Positions 1 to 8,170 of a DNA stretch of 41,268 nucleotides are shown piece after piece. A program made the translations under genes and the position numbers. The stretch lies in NCBI RefSeq assembly GCF_043951855.1, contig NZ_JBINJW010000024.1:1-41268 (forward strand), given 5' to 3'. Positions within the stretch are counted from its first letter, which is position 1, and each line of letters starts with the position of its first letter. Origin of the DNA: Proteiniclasticum sp043951855. Its GTDB lineage: Bacteria; Bacillota; Clostridia; Clostridiales; Clostridiaceae. A model generated the notes under the pieces. It had not been told where the DNA came from. It searched no databases and saw nothing but the letters and a program-made list of their open reading frames with translations.

Positions 1-55
1 AGTAGAATCTTCCGTTGCCCCACACCGTTTTCTAAAATAACATGGATATTACATG

Positions 56-93
56 AAAAAGGAGTGCAATAGACTATCTTTCCTCCCACTCTT
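56..93 (-). terminator. possible terminator of the YbaK gene
   Basis: Read on the minus strand, a 5-bp stem GAGTG/CACTC (91-87 with 66-62) is followed by CTTTTTC. The stop codon of the YbaK gene lies in the loop. The stem is short and the loop long, so this is only a weak candidate. Confidence 0.3.
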
Positions 94-550
94 TACATAC
101 ATCCACCCATTCCAGCGCACCTGCATATCTGAAAAGTTCCTCCGGAGCAAGCTCAATGGCACTGTTGGCACTGCCGCAGGCAGGAAATACACTATCATAT
201 CTTTTCAGAGACAGATCCAGAAAGACCAAAGCATCCTCTGGCACTGCAAAAGGACAAACCCCGCCCACCGCATGGCCTGTGAGCTTCTCCACATCTTCTG
301 CTCTGACCATTTTCGCTTTTCTTTCAAATCTTGCCTTGAATTTCCTGCTGTCCACCTTGGCATCTCCTGCCGTGACCACAAGAATGGCTCCCTCTTCCCC
401 GTAAAAGGACAGGGTTTTTGCGATTCTTCCTGGAATGACACCTGCAGCTTCCGCTGCCAGCTCCACGGTGGCACTGGACACGGCAAACTCCATGACCTTC
501 TCCTCCATGCCCAGCTTTCTGAAATACGCCTTCACTTCTTCTATCGCCAT
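74..550 (-). CDS. YbaK/EbsC-family aminoacyl-tRNA deacylase
   Basis: 158 residues, the normal size for the YbaK/ProX-like editing family, which hydrolyses misacylated tRNA (Cys-tRNA-Pro or Ala-tRNA-Pro depending on the subgroup) in the cytoplasm. Visible marks are the conserved lysine in the AKTLSF segment (Lys45), the GHAVGGVCPF motif (residues 92-101) and the GSANSAIEL segment (126-134) that line the substrate pocket. I chose the ATG at 550 because GAGGTG lies 10 nt upstream; an in-frame ATG at 568 has no good ribosome binding site. The gene is transcribed away from the SDR gene upstream, from which it is separated by a terminator. Its leader contains an octanucleotide repeat (see findings). 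The exact tRNA substrate cannot be told from the sequence. Confidence 0.85.
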   Translation of the reverse strand: MAIEEVKAYFRKLGMEEKVMEFAVSSATVELAAEAAGVIPGRIAKTLSFYGEEGAILVVTAGDAKVDSRKFKARFERKAKMVRAEDVEKLTGHAVGGVCPFAVPEDALVFLDLSLKRYDSVFPACGSANSAIELAPEELFRYAGALEWVDVCKEWEER

Positions 551-570
551 GTATTCTTCACACCTCATAT

Positions 571-600
571 CTTCTTTTCTTCTTTTCTTCTTTTCTTCTT
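571..600. repeat. octanucleotide tandem repeat (CTTCTTTT)n in the YbaK leader
   Basis: Three exact copies of CTTCTTTT (571-578, 579-586, 587-594) and a partial fourth (595-600). On the coding strand of the YbaK gene it is a pure-purine AAAAGAAG repeat ending about 20 nt before the start codon at 550. Such tracts can gain or lose units by slipped-strand replication. Confidence 0.75.
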
Positions 601-623
601 CTATTCTATCAAAAAAAGCGGCA

Positions 624-656
624 TAAAAAAGAAGAACAGCATACACCGTTCTTCTC
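624..656 (-). terminator. terminator of the SDR gene
   Basis: On the minus strand AGAAGAAC and GTTCTTCT (655-648 with 637-630) form an 8-bp stem with a 10-nt loop, followed by a T run (629-625). It lies about 40 bp beyond the stop of the SDR gene at 694. Confidence 0.75.
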
Positions 657-693
657 ATTTCTCCAATCAGACTCTATCCGCTTCTAACTTCTC

Positions 694-1452
694 TTATTTC
701 ACGATCCATCCACCATCTACCGGAACGATGGCTCCATGCATGAAGGAGGATTCCTCGCTCGCAAGAAACAGTGCGACACTGGCAATTTCTTCAGGCTGTC
801 CATATCTTCCTGCAGGCACGGATTTCACCGCTTCCATGACATCAGCTGATCCTTCTTCAAAGATTTCTTTGGTCATACCTGTTTCCACCGCACCAGGTGC
901 GATGGCATTGACCCTGATTCCTTTCTTGCCGTAGTCAAAGGACAGCTGCTTCGTATATCCCGCTATGGCATGCTTGGCCGAAGTATAGGCTGCTCCTCCT
1001 CCACCTGCCACAAAGGCTGCAATGGAAGCGATGTTCACGATGGTTCCTTCTTCTCTTTCAATCATCTGTGGAAGCACTGCATTGGTCATGAAGTATACAC
1101 CTTTCAGATTCACGGACATGATCTTGTCCCAGAGCTTCTCCGGCGTATCCAGTGTTGGTTTGTAGTCATCAAGAATTCCTGCTGTATTGCTTAAAATGTC
1201 TATCTTTCCATATTTCTCCAGTCCCTTCCTGACGCCTTCCTCCACGCTGCTTTTATCCGATACGTCGATTTCAACAGCAAAGGCGCTGCCACCGTTTTTC
1301 TCGATTTCTTCCACGGTTTTGTTCAATCCATCCTTATTGATGTCAGCTGCAATGATTTTCGCACCTTCTTCGGCAAATAGGATGGCCTGGGCTTTCCCCA
1401 TTCCGGAACCTGCACCAGTAATCAGCGCGACTTTGTTTTCAAGTCTTTTCAT
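694..1452 (-). CDS. SDR-family NAD(P)-dependent oxidoreductase
   Basis: 252 residues, a classical short-chain dehydrogenase/reductase resembling FabG and hydroxysteroid or polyol dehydrogenases. Visible marks: the TGAGSGMG nucleotide-binding loop (12-19), NTAG (89-92, usually NNAG), catalytic Ser143, Tyr156 and Lys160, and the PGAVET segment after the active site. The acidic residue after the second strand (AADIN) favours NAD over NADP in this family, which is an inference. GAGGAG lies 9 nt before the ATG at 1452. It is a single-gene unit with its own terminator at 624-656. Context does not reveal the substrate; it is probably not the essential FabG because no fatty-acid genes surround it. 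Confidence 0.9.
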   Translation of the reverse strand: MKRLENKVALITGAGSGMGKAQAILFAEEGAKIIAADINKDGLNKTVEEIEKNGGSAFAVEIDVSDKSSVEEGVRKGLEKYGKIDILSNTAGILDDYKPTLDTPEKLWDKIMSVNLKGVYFMTNAVLPQMIEREEGTIVNIASIAAFVAGGGGAAYTSAKHAIAGYTKQLSFDYGKKGIRVNAIAPGAVETGMTKEIFEEGSADVMEAVKSVPAGRYGQPEEIASVALFLASEESSFMHGAIVPVDGGWIVK

Positions 1453-1487
1453 CAGTATATTCTCCTCTCAGATTTAATTTTAATACT

Positions 1488-1515
1488 ATACTACTATTCT
1501 ATCATCAAATATCAA
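1488..1515 (-). promoter_or_regulatory. candidate sigma-A promoter of the SDR gene
   Basis: On the minus strand, -35 TTGATA (1515-1510), 16-bp spacer, -10 TAGTAT (1493-1488), about 35 bp before the start codon. The -10 matches the consensus at only four of six positions. Confidence 0.4.
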
Positions 1516-1675
1516 GACACAAAGATAACATACTATATACAATCTCTAAATAACTTTATGATTCATTAATATCCTGTTCACGCACTTCAGAAATTCTTTC
1601 CCGGATAAACCGGTCGTCAAGCAGATTTTGTATTGATTTTCAAAATTGTTGTATTGCATGAAATTGTAAACAGGG

Positions 1676-1692
1676 ATTGTAAGCTTTACAAT
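1676..1692. promoter_or_regulatory. palindromic operator candidate in front of the MFS gene
   Basis: ATTGTAA-GCT-TTACAAT is a perfect 7-bp inverted repeat ending 6 bp before the start codon. A third half-site, ATTGTAAA, sits just upstream at 1663-1670. It could be a repressor site, or an RNA hairpin shielding the start. Confidence 0.5.
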
Positions 1693-1698
1693 AGGTAT

Positions 1699-2907
1699 AT
1701 GAGTTATCGAAAATTAAATCCGGTTATTAAAAAATTTATACTGATCGTCTTTCTTTATGGACTGACCTCTGCATCCTTCAACGGATTCTTTGGGATCTAC
1801 ATCAAGGAAATCGGTTATCCTGAAAGCGTCGTGGGCAGCATCCTGTCTCTGAGGAGATTATCTGTAGGGATCTTCACCTTTTTGATCGCTTTCATTGCAG
1901 GCAAGCTCGGTCATAAAAGAACGCTGATCCTCGGCCTTTTCACTGTAGGCATCACAAGCATTCTCATCGTCATGGTGGAAAACATCCGACTCATGGAAGT
2001 CATCTCGGTGCTTTTCGGATTCGGTCAGGCAGCCATGCTGACTGTGGAGTCTCCTTTCATCTTCAATCAGACCAGCGGGGAAGAAAGAGTCCATGCCTTC
2101 AGCCTCACCTTTGCCACAAGAAACGCGGCATTCATGTCCGGTTCCCTTCTCACAGGATTTCTGGCTGACATCTTTGCGACCAGAGTCGCCACGGATGCCA
2201 TCGCCATACGCTATGCGCTCATTGCCGTCAGCATCCTGAGCCTTGTGGCCATCATTCCCTTAAGTCTCCTGAAACCGAAACCGGTGAAAAGAGACAAGCA
2301 GCTGAATCTGAAAGAGATTCATTCCTTCTTCACGAAGCAGAATATCATCTTTCTTACATACACAGGCCTCATAGGCCTTGGTGCCGGACTTGTGGTTCCC
2401 TTCTTCGGCGTCTACCTGAAGTACATGCTGGAAACCACGGAAAGCCTTGTGGGACTGATTCTGAGCTTTGCGCAGCTGGGCACCGTTTTCGGTGGACTCA
2501 GTGTCCCTTACTTAAGCAGAAAGATCGGTAACTATAAAACCATCGTCATGACACAGATCTTAAGCATTCCACTGCTCATCGCCATCGGGTTCCCCCAGGG
2601 AATCGTCATTGTGGCCATCGCCTTCTTTCTTCGAAGCTCTCTCATGAACATGGGACAGCCGCTCATAAGAAACATCGCCATGGATATAGTGGAAGAACAG
2701 CAGAGGCCCTTCATGAGCGCCATGCGCGTCATGGTCAACAACATCGCCCGTGCCTTAGGCATCTACGTAGGTGGCGGCATGATGGAGCGCATCAGCTACA
2801 ATGCTCCCTATGCCTTGACCATCGTCTTCTACCTGATGGGTACACTCCTGTTCTATCTTCTCTTCAGAGAGAGGATGAAAGAAAAATCGCTCCCCATGAG
2901 TGCATAG
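1699..2907 (+). CDS. MFS transporter (probable drug/metabolite exporter)
   Basis: 402 residues with about 12 hydrophobic helices in two halves joined by a basic loop (KPKPVKRDKQ), the layout of major facilitator superfamily exporters. The segment GKLGHKR after helix 2 matches the conserved loop 2-3 motif of the superfamily. I place the start at ATG 1699 because translation from there enters helix 1 normally; the frame is open upstream to a TTG at 1633, but that would add a polar extension. The ribosome binding site is weak (AGG only 3 nt upstream) and is embedded in an inverted repeat, so expression may be gated there. Monocistronic, ending at the bidirectional terminator at 2934-2960. The substrate is unknown. 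Confidence 0.85.
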   Translation: MSYRKLNPVIKKFILIVFLYGLTSASFNGFFGIYIKEIGYPESVVGSILSLRRLSVGIFTFLIAFIAGKLGHKRTLILGLFTVGITSILIVMVENIRLMEVISVLFGFGQAAMLTVESPFIFNQTSGEERVHAFSLTFATRNAAFMSGSLLTGFLADIFATRVATDAIAIRYALIAVSILSLVAIIPLSLLKPKPVKRDKQLNLKEIHSFFTKQNIIFLTYTGLIGLGAGLVVPFFGVYLKYMLETTESLVGLILSFAQLGTVFGGLSVPYLSRKIGNYKTIVMTQILSIPLLIAIGFPQGIVIVAIAFFLRSSLMNMGQPLIRNIAMDIVEEQQRPFMSAMRVMVNNIARALGIYVGGGMMERISYNAPYALTIVFYLMGTLLFYLLFRERMKEKSLPMSA

Positions 2908-2933
2908 CTCCCATAGCTAAACTCATATTAATA

Positions 2934-2960
2934 AAAACCCACTCGTCATGAGTGGGTTTT
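2934..2960. terminator. bidirectional terminator between the MFS and regulator genes
   Basis: AAAACCCACTC (2934-2944), loop GTCAT, GAGTGGGTTTT (2950-2960). Perfect 11-bp stem with a T run on both strands, between two convergent genes. Confidence 0.9.
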
Positions 2961-2979
2961 ATTGTGCTTTGAGATTTCA

Positions 2980-4569
2980 TTATACTGACCCTGAAACCCG
3001 GAGATACTGTTCCAGTTTGAATCCGCAGATGAGCCGGAAGATCTCTTCATCATCCTGAAGATCAAGGCCGGTGAGATCAAGAATCCGACTGATTCTGTAT
3101 GAAAGACTGTTTCTGTGAATAGAGAGTATTTCTGCCGCTTTGATCATATGGCCACGGCATCGTGTGAATACGCAAAGCGTCTCATAAAGTTCACTGTTAT
3201 GTGCCTGATCATGCTCTCTAAGCGTTCTTAATGCAGGATGAGAAAACTGAAAGAGCTCTCTTTCTTTCATTTCACTGATCATGACATAGAAGCTGTACTT
3301 TTCAAAATACATGATTTCATCCTCTACACGCAGTCTCTCTCTGATTCTGTAGAGCTTTATGCATTGCCTGTAGACCTCCTTCAGGTTCATGATATTCTCA
3401 CAGGGTCTACTGATTCCTATATGCTCCACACCCTTATGAAATAAGGAAAGAAGCCTCTTCTCCTCTTCTGCTTTCAACTTTCCATCTTTCTGGATGCGCA
3501 CAATAAATACCATCTGATTCTTCTCTTTCAGATAGGATGAATCTGGCAGTATCCGCAGGATCTGTTCCTTGAGGAATTCAGCTGCATGAATACTGTTTAG
3601 GTATTCATTGGGTCGAACCACAAGGCACGCCACCTTTTCCGGAAAATCCATCCTGCTGTTTTTCATGCGTATACGAATCAGCTCCTCCTCTCCACCATGA
3701 AGAAGTTCATAGAGCAGGTTTTCTCTCTGAGAACCAAAAATCCCTCTGTGCTTTTCCGAGCGTTGGAGCATTTCACAGACAGCACTGCCAAGATAGGGAA
3801 GAAACGCTTCTGCCAGGGCTTCTTTCGCTTTGTTCTTTTCCAGCAGAATCACATATCCTACCAGATGATTTTTCCAGAAAATCTTACTGCACAATTTCCG
3901 GTAGAGAGAAAACCGGCAGATCACTTCAAAGGCGGTGGAATTGCTGGGAAAGGGTCCCTTTTCCTCTAGTTTCTGCACTTCTCTTATAAATTCATAGGAA
4001 CAGTATCCTCTTTCCAGATTCTTCTTCCAGATGGGATCATCAATGGAATCCGCTGAAGACACATCCAGAATCTTGAATCCTGAATCAATAAGGATAATTG
4101 GATTTTCCAGTTTCACCGAAACAGAAGCAATCATCTCCTTCAGATCATTGGCTTTCATGGTCAGTGCCATGAGCTCAGCCATTTCCGTTCCGGTTCTTTT
4201 TTCCTCATGCAGAATGTTATTTGCGGCCTGAAGAGTTTTCAGAATCTCCATTTCACTGACGGCTGCATAGCTTTCAATGTTCCCTGTACTTTGAATCTCA
4301 CCTCTGCATGGTGAGAGGTCATCCTCATCTTCTCTTCCCTTTTTCAGCCCGAGAAGCAAATTCCTTTTCTCTGGCAATTTTCCTTCTCTGCTTTTCTGCC
4401 AGGAGAAAAAAGTATCCGAAGGTGCAACATAAAGCACCTTTTCTCGAGCTTCTGCCCCTGCTTCCAGAAGTGCTATTTCTTCAATCTCATCTTCCTCTCG
4501 GATCCGTGCGTCCAGAAATACCAGACCGTAGTCATTTTCCAGACGATTCTTAAGCTGACTGAATCTCAT
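2980..4569 (-). CDS. PucR/CdaR-family transcriptional regulator
   Basis: 529 residues. The last 60 or so carry the typical PucR C-terminal helix-turn-helix (TRCRGHMIKAAEILSIHRNSLSYR, given here by its key parts: AAEILSIHRN and SLSYRISRI), followed by the characteristic LTGLDL segment. The middle (about 290-450) looks like the degenerate GGDEF-like domain of CdaR proteins, and the region around 140-270 may be a ligand-sensing domain. The family activates neighbouring catabolic genes in response to a small metabolite. It is divergent from the OYE/SDR operon across a 279-bp gap with two inverted repeats, so that operon is the likely target (inference). Start ATG 4569 has GAGG 4 nt and AAGGAG 12 nt upstream. 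Confidence 0.85.
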   Translation of the reverse strand: MRFSQLKNRLENDYGLVFLDARIREEDEIEEIALLEAGAEAREKVLYVAPSDTFFSWQKSREGKLPEKRNLLLGLKKGREDEDDLSPCRGEIQSTGNIESYAAVSEMEILKTLQAANNILHEEKRTGTEMAELMALTMKANDLKEMIASVSVKLENPIILIDSGFKILDVSSADSIDDPIWKKNLERGYCSYEFIREVQKLEEKGPFPSNSTAFEVICRFSLYRKLCSKIFWKNHLVGYVILLEKNKAKEALAEAFLPYLGSAVCEMLQRSEKHRGIFGSQRENLLYELLHGGEEELIRIRMKNSRMDFPEKVACLVVRPNEYLNSIHAAEFLKEQILRILPDSSYLKEKNQMVFIVRIQKDGKLKAEEEKRLLSLFHKGVEHIGISRPCENIMNLKEVYRQCIKLYRIRERLRVEDEIMYFEKYSFYVMISEMKERELFQFSHPALRTLREHDQAHNSELYETLCVFTRCRGHMIKAAEILSIHRNSLSYRISRILDLTGLDLQDDEEIFRLICGFKLEQYLRVSGSV

Positions 4570-4670
4570 ATATCCTCAGGCTCCTTTCCGTACCGGTAGC
4601 CTTTGTGCAAATAGCACAAAAGCTTTGCATTTATTCTTGCATCATTCATCTATCCCTATATCGCACCCTT

Positions 4671-4686
4671 TGTTATTATTATAACA
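4671..4686. promoter_or_regulatory. inverted repeat over the -10 box of the regulator gene
   Basis: TGTTAT-TATT-ATAACA, perfect 6-bp arms. It covers the -10 box of the regulator promoter at 4678-4706, as expected for autorepression. Confidence 0.45.
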
Positions 4687-4706
4687 GACTATTCATGAAT
4701 TGTCAG
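4678..4706 (-). promoter_or_regulatory. sigma-A promoter of the PucR/CdaR-type regulator
   Basis: On the minus strand -35 CTGACA (4706-4701), 17-bp spacer, -10 TATAAT (4683-4678). Near-consensus boxes at ideal spacing, about 110 bp before the start codon. Confidence 0.7.
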
Positions 4707-4800
4707 TCAGCGCTTTACTGTTTAATAACAGATGCGCATTCCGAAACGGATATTGCATCTGCACTTTCCTTCTGCCATCCCCGCAACACTAACAGTTATT

Positions 4801-4817
4801 GTTCAGAATGCCTGAAC
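4801..4817. promoter_or_regulatory. inverted repeat before the OYE/SDR operon
   Basis: GTTCAG-AATGC-CTGAAC, perfect 6-bp arms, 31 bp before the first start codon of the redox operon. Candidate binding site for the divergent regulator. Confidence 0.4.
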
Positions 4818-4848
4818 TAATCAGAAAACCTACTATAAGGAGTGTATT

Positions 4849-6792
4849 ATGAATTACGAAAAGTTATTTGAAAGAGGATCAATCGGCAACGTCCATCTGA
4901 AAAACCGTGTGGTCATGACCGCTATGGGTGTGAATCTGGCGAACTCCATGGGAGAAGCCAATGAGGTCATCACGAAATACTATGAAGAACGTGCTAAGGG
5001 AGGCGTGGGTCTCATCATAACAGAAATCGCCAGAATCGATGACGAGTTTGGGGTCGGCACACCGAATCAGCTTTCTGTCACTGAAGGCAGACATATTCCT
5101 CATCTGGAGAGGATGATCGAAACCATCCAGAAATACGGTACAAAAGTCTTCATTCAGCTGCATCACCCGGGACGAGAAACCAAAAGCCATCTGCTAGGCG
5201 GAAAGCAGATTGTTGCACCATCAGCCATCATGTGTCAGGTGACTCAGGAAATGCCAAGAGCACTGACCACAGAGGAATGTGAAGGTCTCGTCAGAAAATT
5301 CATTAAAGGCGCCGTCATCGCCAAGACAGCAGGAGCGGATGGGGTTGAGCTTCACGTTGCTCACGGGTATCTGCTCAATCAGTTTGTATCTCCTTACAGC
5401 AACAAACGAACAGACAAATACGGTGGCAGCTTCACCAACAGACTGCGTATCGTATCAGAAATCATCACAGGCATCAAATACATGTGCGGAGCGGACTTCC
5501 CTATTTCTGTCAGAATCAGTGCAGACGAGTATGTGGATGGTGGGCTCAAGCTGGATGACTCAGTGAAGATCGCGCGCACACTGGAAAGCTATGGCATTGA
5601 TGCCATCAATGTCAGCAGCGGAACCTATGAAAGTGCAACAACGATCATCGAGCCTGGATCCTATCCCCAGGGCTGGAAAAAACATCTGGCAGAAGAAGTC
5701 CGAAAAAATGTGAGGATTCCAGTCATTGCCGTAAACAACATCAAAGATCCGGAAACCGCTGAAAAACTTCTTGAATCAGGTGTATGTGATTTTGTGGGCG
5801 TAGCAAGAGGGCATCTGGCAGATCCTTACTGGGTGAAGAAAGCGAAAGAAGGCAGAAGTGATGAAATCAGAAAATGCATCGGTTGCCTGAACTGCTTTGC
5901 TGAACTGAATCAAGGCAGACACATCAAATGCAGTGTAAATGGAGCTCTTGGCAGAGAACTTGAATTTTCCTCACTGGAGAAGAATGGTCATGGTAAGACC
6001 GTTGCAGTGGTTGGCGGTGGACCTGCTGGTATGCAGGCAGCTCTGGTACTTGATCAGAAGGGTTTCCATACCATTTTATTCGACGAGAGAGAAAAACTCG
6101 GTGGCACCCTGAATGTTGCAGATAAAGCGCCCATCAAAGAAAAAGTACATCTCATGACCAATGGACTCATCCGTGAAATTGAGGAAAGCGGTGTGGAAGT
6201 GAGAAGGAATACGAAAGCCACAGTGGAACTGGTCAGAAGTCTTGATCCTGCAGGTGTGTTTGTGGCTGTAGGCGCCTCGCCTACCATCCCTCCTATTCCA
6301 GGTATTGATGGTGCAAACGTCATGAAAGCGGAGGATGTACTCACGGGAAAATCCACACCTCAGGGAAAAGTGGCTGTCATCGGTTCAGGACTGACCGGAC
6401 TGGAAACTGCGGAGCTTCTGGCTGATCGAGGACATGCTGTGACACTGGTGGAGATGCAGAAGACCATCGGTCCTGGCGTCAATAGAACCATTCTTGCTGA
6501 TCTCATGATACGATTTGGCAAACATGATCCGACCATACTGTCCAATCACAGGCTGATGTCCATCTCTGAGGACAGCATCACTCTCATGAATCAGATGACA
6601 TCCCAGCTATCTATGGTGGAAGCCGACACCGTTGTACTTGCCCTTGGCGTGACGCCTAGAAGAGAAATGGTCCAGGCTTTCAGTGAATCCTTCGAAAACA
6701 TCAGAGTCATTGGTGATGCTGACCAGGCAGGCCGTATACAAGAGGCCATCAAGGATGGATACACTCAGGCATTCGCCTTTACTACCTATTAG
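4849..6792 (+). CDS. OYE/2,4-dienoyl-CoA reductase-type flavin oxidoreductase (BaiCD/BaiH-like)
   Basis: 647 residues, the length and order of the FadH/trimethylamine dehydrogenase/BaiCD family. Residues 1-335 form an FMN-binding TIM barrel with the HAHG-like segment VAHGYLLNQF (about 170-179) and KYGGS. A 4Fe-4S cluster is bound by Cys343, Cys346, Cys349 and Cys361. Two Rossmann motifs follow: GGGPAG (about 388-393) for FAD and GSGLTG (about 511-516) for NAD(P)H. Such enzymes reduce C=C bonds of enoyl-CoAs, enones or bile-acid 3-oxo-4-ene intermediates. AAGGAG precedes the ATG by 7 nt. The SDR gene follows after 18 bp, so both probably act on one substrate. The absence of CoA ligase, transporter or other bai genes argues against a full bile-acid pathway here; the substrate is unknown. 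Confidence 0.9.
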   Translation: MNYEKLFERGSIGNVHLKNRVVMTAMGVNLANSMGEANEVITKYYEERAKGGVGLIITEIARIDDEFGVGTPNQLSVTEGRHIPHLERMIETIQKYGTKVFIQLHHPGRETKSHLLGGKQIVAPSAIMCQVTQEMPRALTTEECEGLVRKFIKGAVIAKTAGADGVELHVAHGYLLNQFVSPYSNKRTDKYGGSFTNRLRIVSEIITGIKYMCGADFPISVRISADEYVDGGLKLDDSVKIARTLESYGIDAINVSSGTYESATTIIEPGSYPQGWKKHLAEEVRKNVRIPVIAVNNIKDPETAEKLLESGVCDFVGVARGHLADPYWVKKAKEGRSDEIRKCIGCLNCFAELNQGRHIKCSVNGALGRELEFSSLEKNGHGKTVAVVGGGPAGMQAALVLDQKGFHTILFDEREKLGGTLNVADKAPIKEKVHLMTNGLIREIEESGVEVRRNTKATVELVRSLDPAGVFVAVGASPTIPPIPGIDGANVMKAEDVLTGKSTPQGKVAVIGSGLTGLETAELLADRGHAVTLVEMQKTIGPGVNRTILADLMIRFGKHDPTILSNHRLMSISEDSITLMNQMTSQLSMVEADTVVLALGVTPRREMVQAFSESFENIRVIGDADQAGRIQEAIKDGYTQAFAFTTY

Positions 6793-6810
6793 AGAAAGGA
6801 GTCTTTGAAT

Positions 6811-7665
6811 ATGAAAGAATTTAAAAATAAAGTTGCACTGATCACCGGTGCCGGCAACGGATTCGGCTTCGAAATCGCAAAAGAATGTGCAGAAAGACAG
6901 ATGAAACTTGTCCTAGCGGATATTGATGAGAACGACCTTAAAGCGGCGGTTTCCTTTCTTAAAGAGAAAGGCGCAGAAGTCACAGGCGTACACTGCGATG
7001 TGACTCTTGATGCTGAAGTCCAGAAGATGGTGGATGTCGCGCTTGATACCTACGGGAGCATAGATTTTCTGGTCAACAATGCAGGCGTGGCCATTTCAGG
7101 TCCGGTATGGAAACTTCCTCTTCAGGACTGGGACTGGATCATCGGTGCGAACCTCATGAGTCAAGTATATGCCATGAGAAGAGTCATTCCCATTATGCTG
7201 AAGCAGAAAACAGAATGTCACATTCTTAATGTGGCATCCGTGGCAGGGCTCATCACTTCCAACGGTATGCCTGCATACCACACCACAAAGCATGCCAGTG
7301 TTGCACTGACGGAGAGCACCAGCTATGACCTGCAGGCCATCGGCGCCAATATCAGAATGTCCGTATTCTGTCCGGGCTTCGTCCAGACAGACCTGCACAA
7401 TTATGAAAGACATCGTCCCGAAAGATTCATGGATAAAAGCGATCCATACTATAGCAGCCCGGATTATTACAGTGGTCAGAAGAAAGCGGAATTTGTCATC
7501 AGAACCGGCATGCCCATTGACAGCATCGGCATGAGTGTGCTCAACGGCATTGAAGAAGATCAGTTCTACATTCTTACCCATCCGATCTACAGCACACTCA
7601 TCGGAAGAAGAGTGAAAGATATGCTGGAGGGAAGAGGACCAGATCTGAGTGTACTGAGAGGCTAG
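6811..7665 (+). CDS. SDR-family oxidoreductase, partner of the OYE-type enzyme
   Basis: 284 residues. TGAGNGFG (12-19), VNNAG (88-92), Ser143, Tyr156 and Lys160 mark a classical SDR; Asp37 and Asp39 after the second strand suggest NAD preference. It is longer than the usual 250 residues through a C-terminal extension (about 195-284, with a Tyr-rich SPDYYSGQKK segment) seen in some steroid- or alcohol-type SDRs. The ATG at 6811 has AAAGGAG 9 nt upstream; a TTG two codons earlier is too close to it. It is the second gene of the operon and is followed by a hairpin terminator at 7706-7747. A linked C=C reduction and alcohol/ketone interconversion is the natural reading (inference). Confidence 0.88.
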   Translation: MKEFKNKVALITGAGNGFGFEIAKECAERQMKLVLADIDENDLKAAVSFLKEKGAEVTGVHCDVTLDAEVQKMVDVALDTYGSIDFLVNNAGVAISGPVWKLPLQDWDWIIGANLMSQVYAMRRVIPIMLKQKTECHILNVASVAGLITSNGMPAYHTTKHASVALTESTSYDLQAIGANIRMSVFCPGFVQTDLHNYERHRPERFMDKSDPYYSSPDYYSGQKKAEFVIRTGMPIDSIGMSVLNGIEEDQFYILTHPIYSTLIGRRVKDMLEGRGPDLSVLRG

Positions 7666-7705
7666 CTGAAAAAGCAGAGAAAAGGAAAAGACAAAAAGCA
7701 GTATG

Positions 7706-7747
7706 CCGTTGCAGCGCTATGAAATAGAGCAATGCAGCGGTCTTTTC
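7706..7747 (+). terminator. terminator of the OYE/SDR operon
   Basis: The arms 7706-7720 (CCGTTGCAGCGCTAT) and 7724-7740 (ATAGAGCAATGCAGCGG) pair with a mismatch, a bulge and one G-U, loop GAA, followed by TCTTTT. It begins about 40 bp after the SDR stop. Confidence 0.6.
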
Positions 7748-8104
7748 CATTTCCGACTGGGCATATCACTTGTCATGCTCACAGACAGAAATCTAGACGA
7801 AAGAAATGAAGCGATCCCCTATAAAATGCAGCCTGGTTCCAAACCCAGAAGACGTTCAAGAAGAGAGCTGTTCACTCTGAAACTATGCTATAGATACAAT
7901 GTGCTCCTCTTTTTCAGTTGCTATGGATTATTCAATCTTATCTATCTTTCATCATCTAGGACCCTGTCTATAGCTACACATACCACGAAGGTGTTTTCTT
8001 CTCAACAAGCAAAAAAACAGATACCGTCCATGAGGGATTTACCTGTTTTTCGCCGAGTTATTCATCCTAGCCACAGCTTATCTTTGGTTTCATTGATGCG
8101 TCCA

Positions 8105-8133
8105 GAAAAAGCGCTTGGAATTGTCTGTAGCGC
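8105..8133 (-). terminator. terminator of the SGNH hydrolase gene
   Basis: On the minus strand GCGCT (8133-8129) pairs with AGCGC (8115-8111), followed by TTTTTC. The stem is only 5 bp but GC-rich and sits about 40 bp after the stop codon. Confidence 0.45.
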
Positions 8134-8170
8134 ATGAATTTTGATATCAAGTCAAGAAATCCTGATTACT

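Larger units (their letters stand above)
7666..8170. other. intergenic region between convergent genes
   Basis: About 500 bp between the SDR stop and the SGNH hydrolase stop. It holds a plus-strand terminator near 7706-7747 and a minus-strand terminator near 8105-8133. A 144-codon plus-strand open frame at 7703-8137 overlaps the first terminator, has no ribosome binding site and no recognisable protein character, so I do not call it a gene. Nothing else is recognised. Confidence 0.6.

Noticed and set aside
53..934. Long plus-strand open frame across the YbaK and SDR genes
   Set aside because: It is antisense to two well-supported genes, has no ribosome binding site and its translation is Ser/Phe/His-rich shadow sequence.
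4849..7665. Bile-acid 7-dehydroxylation (bai) operon
   Set aside because: Only a BaiCD-like reductase and an SDR are present; the ligase, CoA transferase, dehydratase and transporter are missing.
7703..8137. 144-codon plus-strand open frame in the gap after the redox operon
   Set aside because: It overlaps the terminator hairpin of the operon, lacks a ribosome binding site and shows no protein-like pattern.
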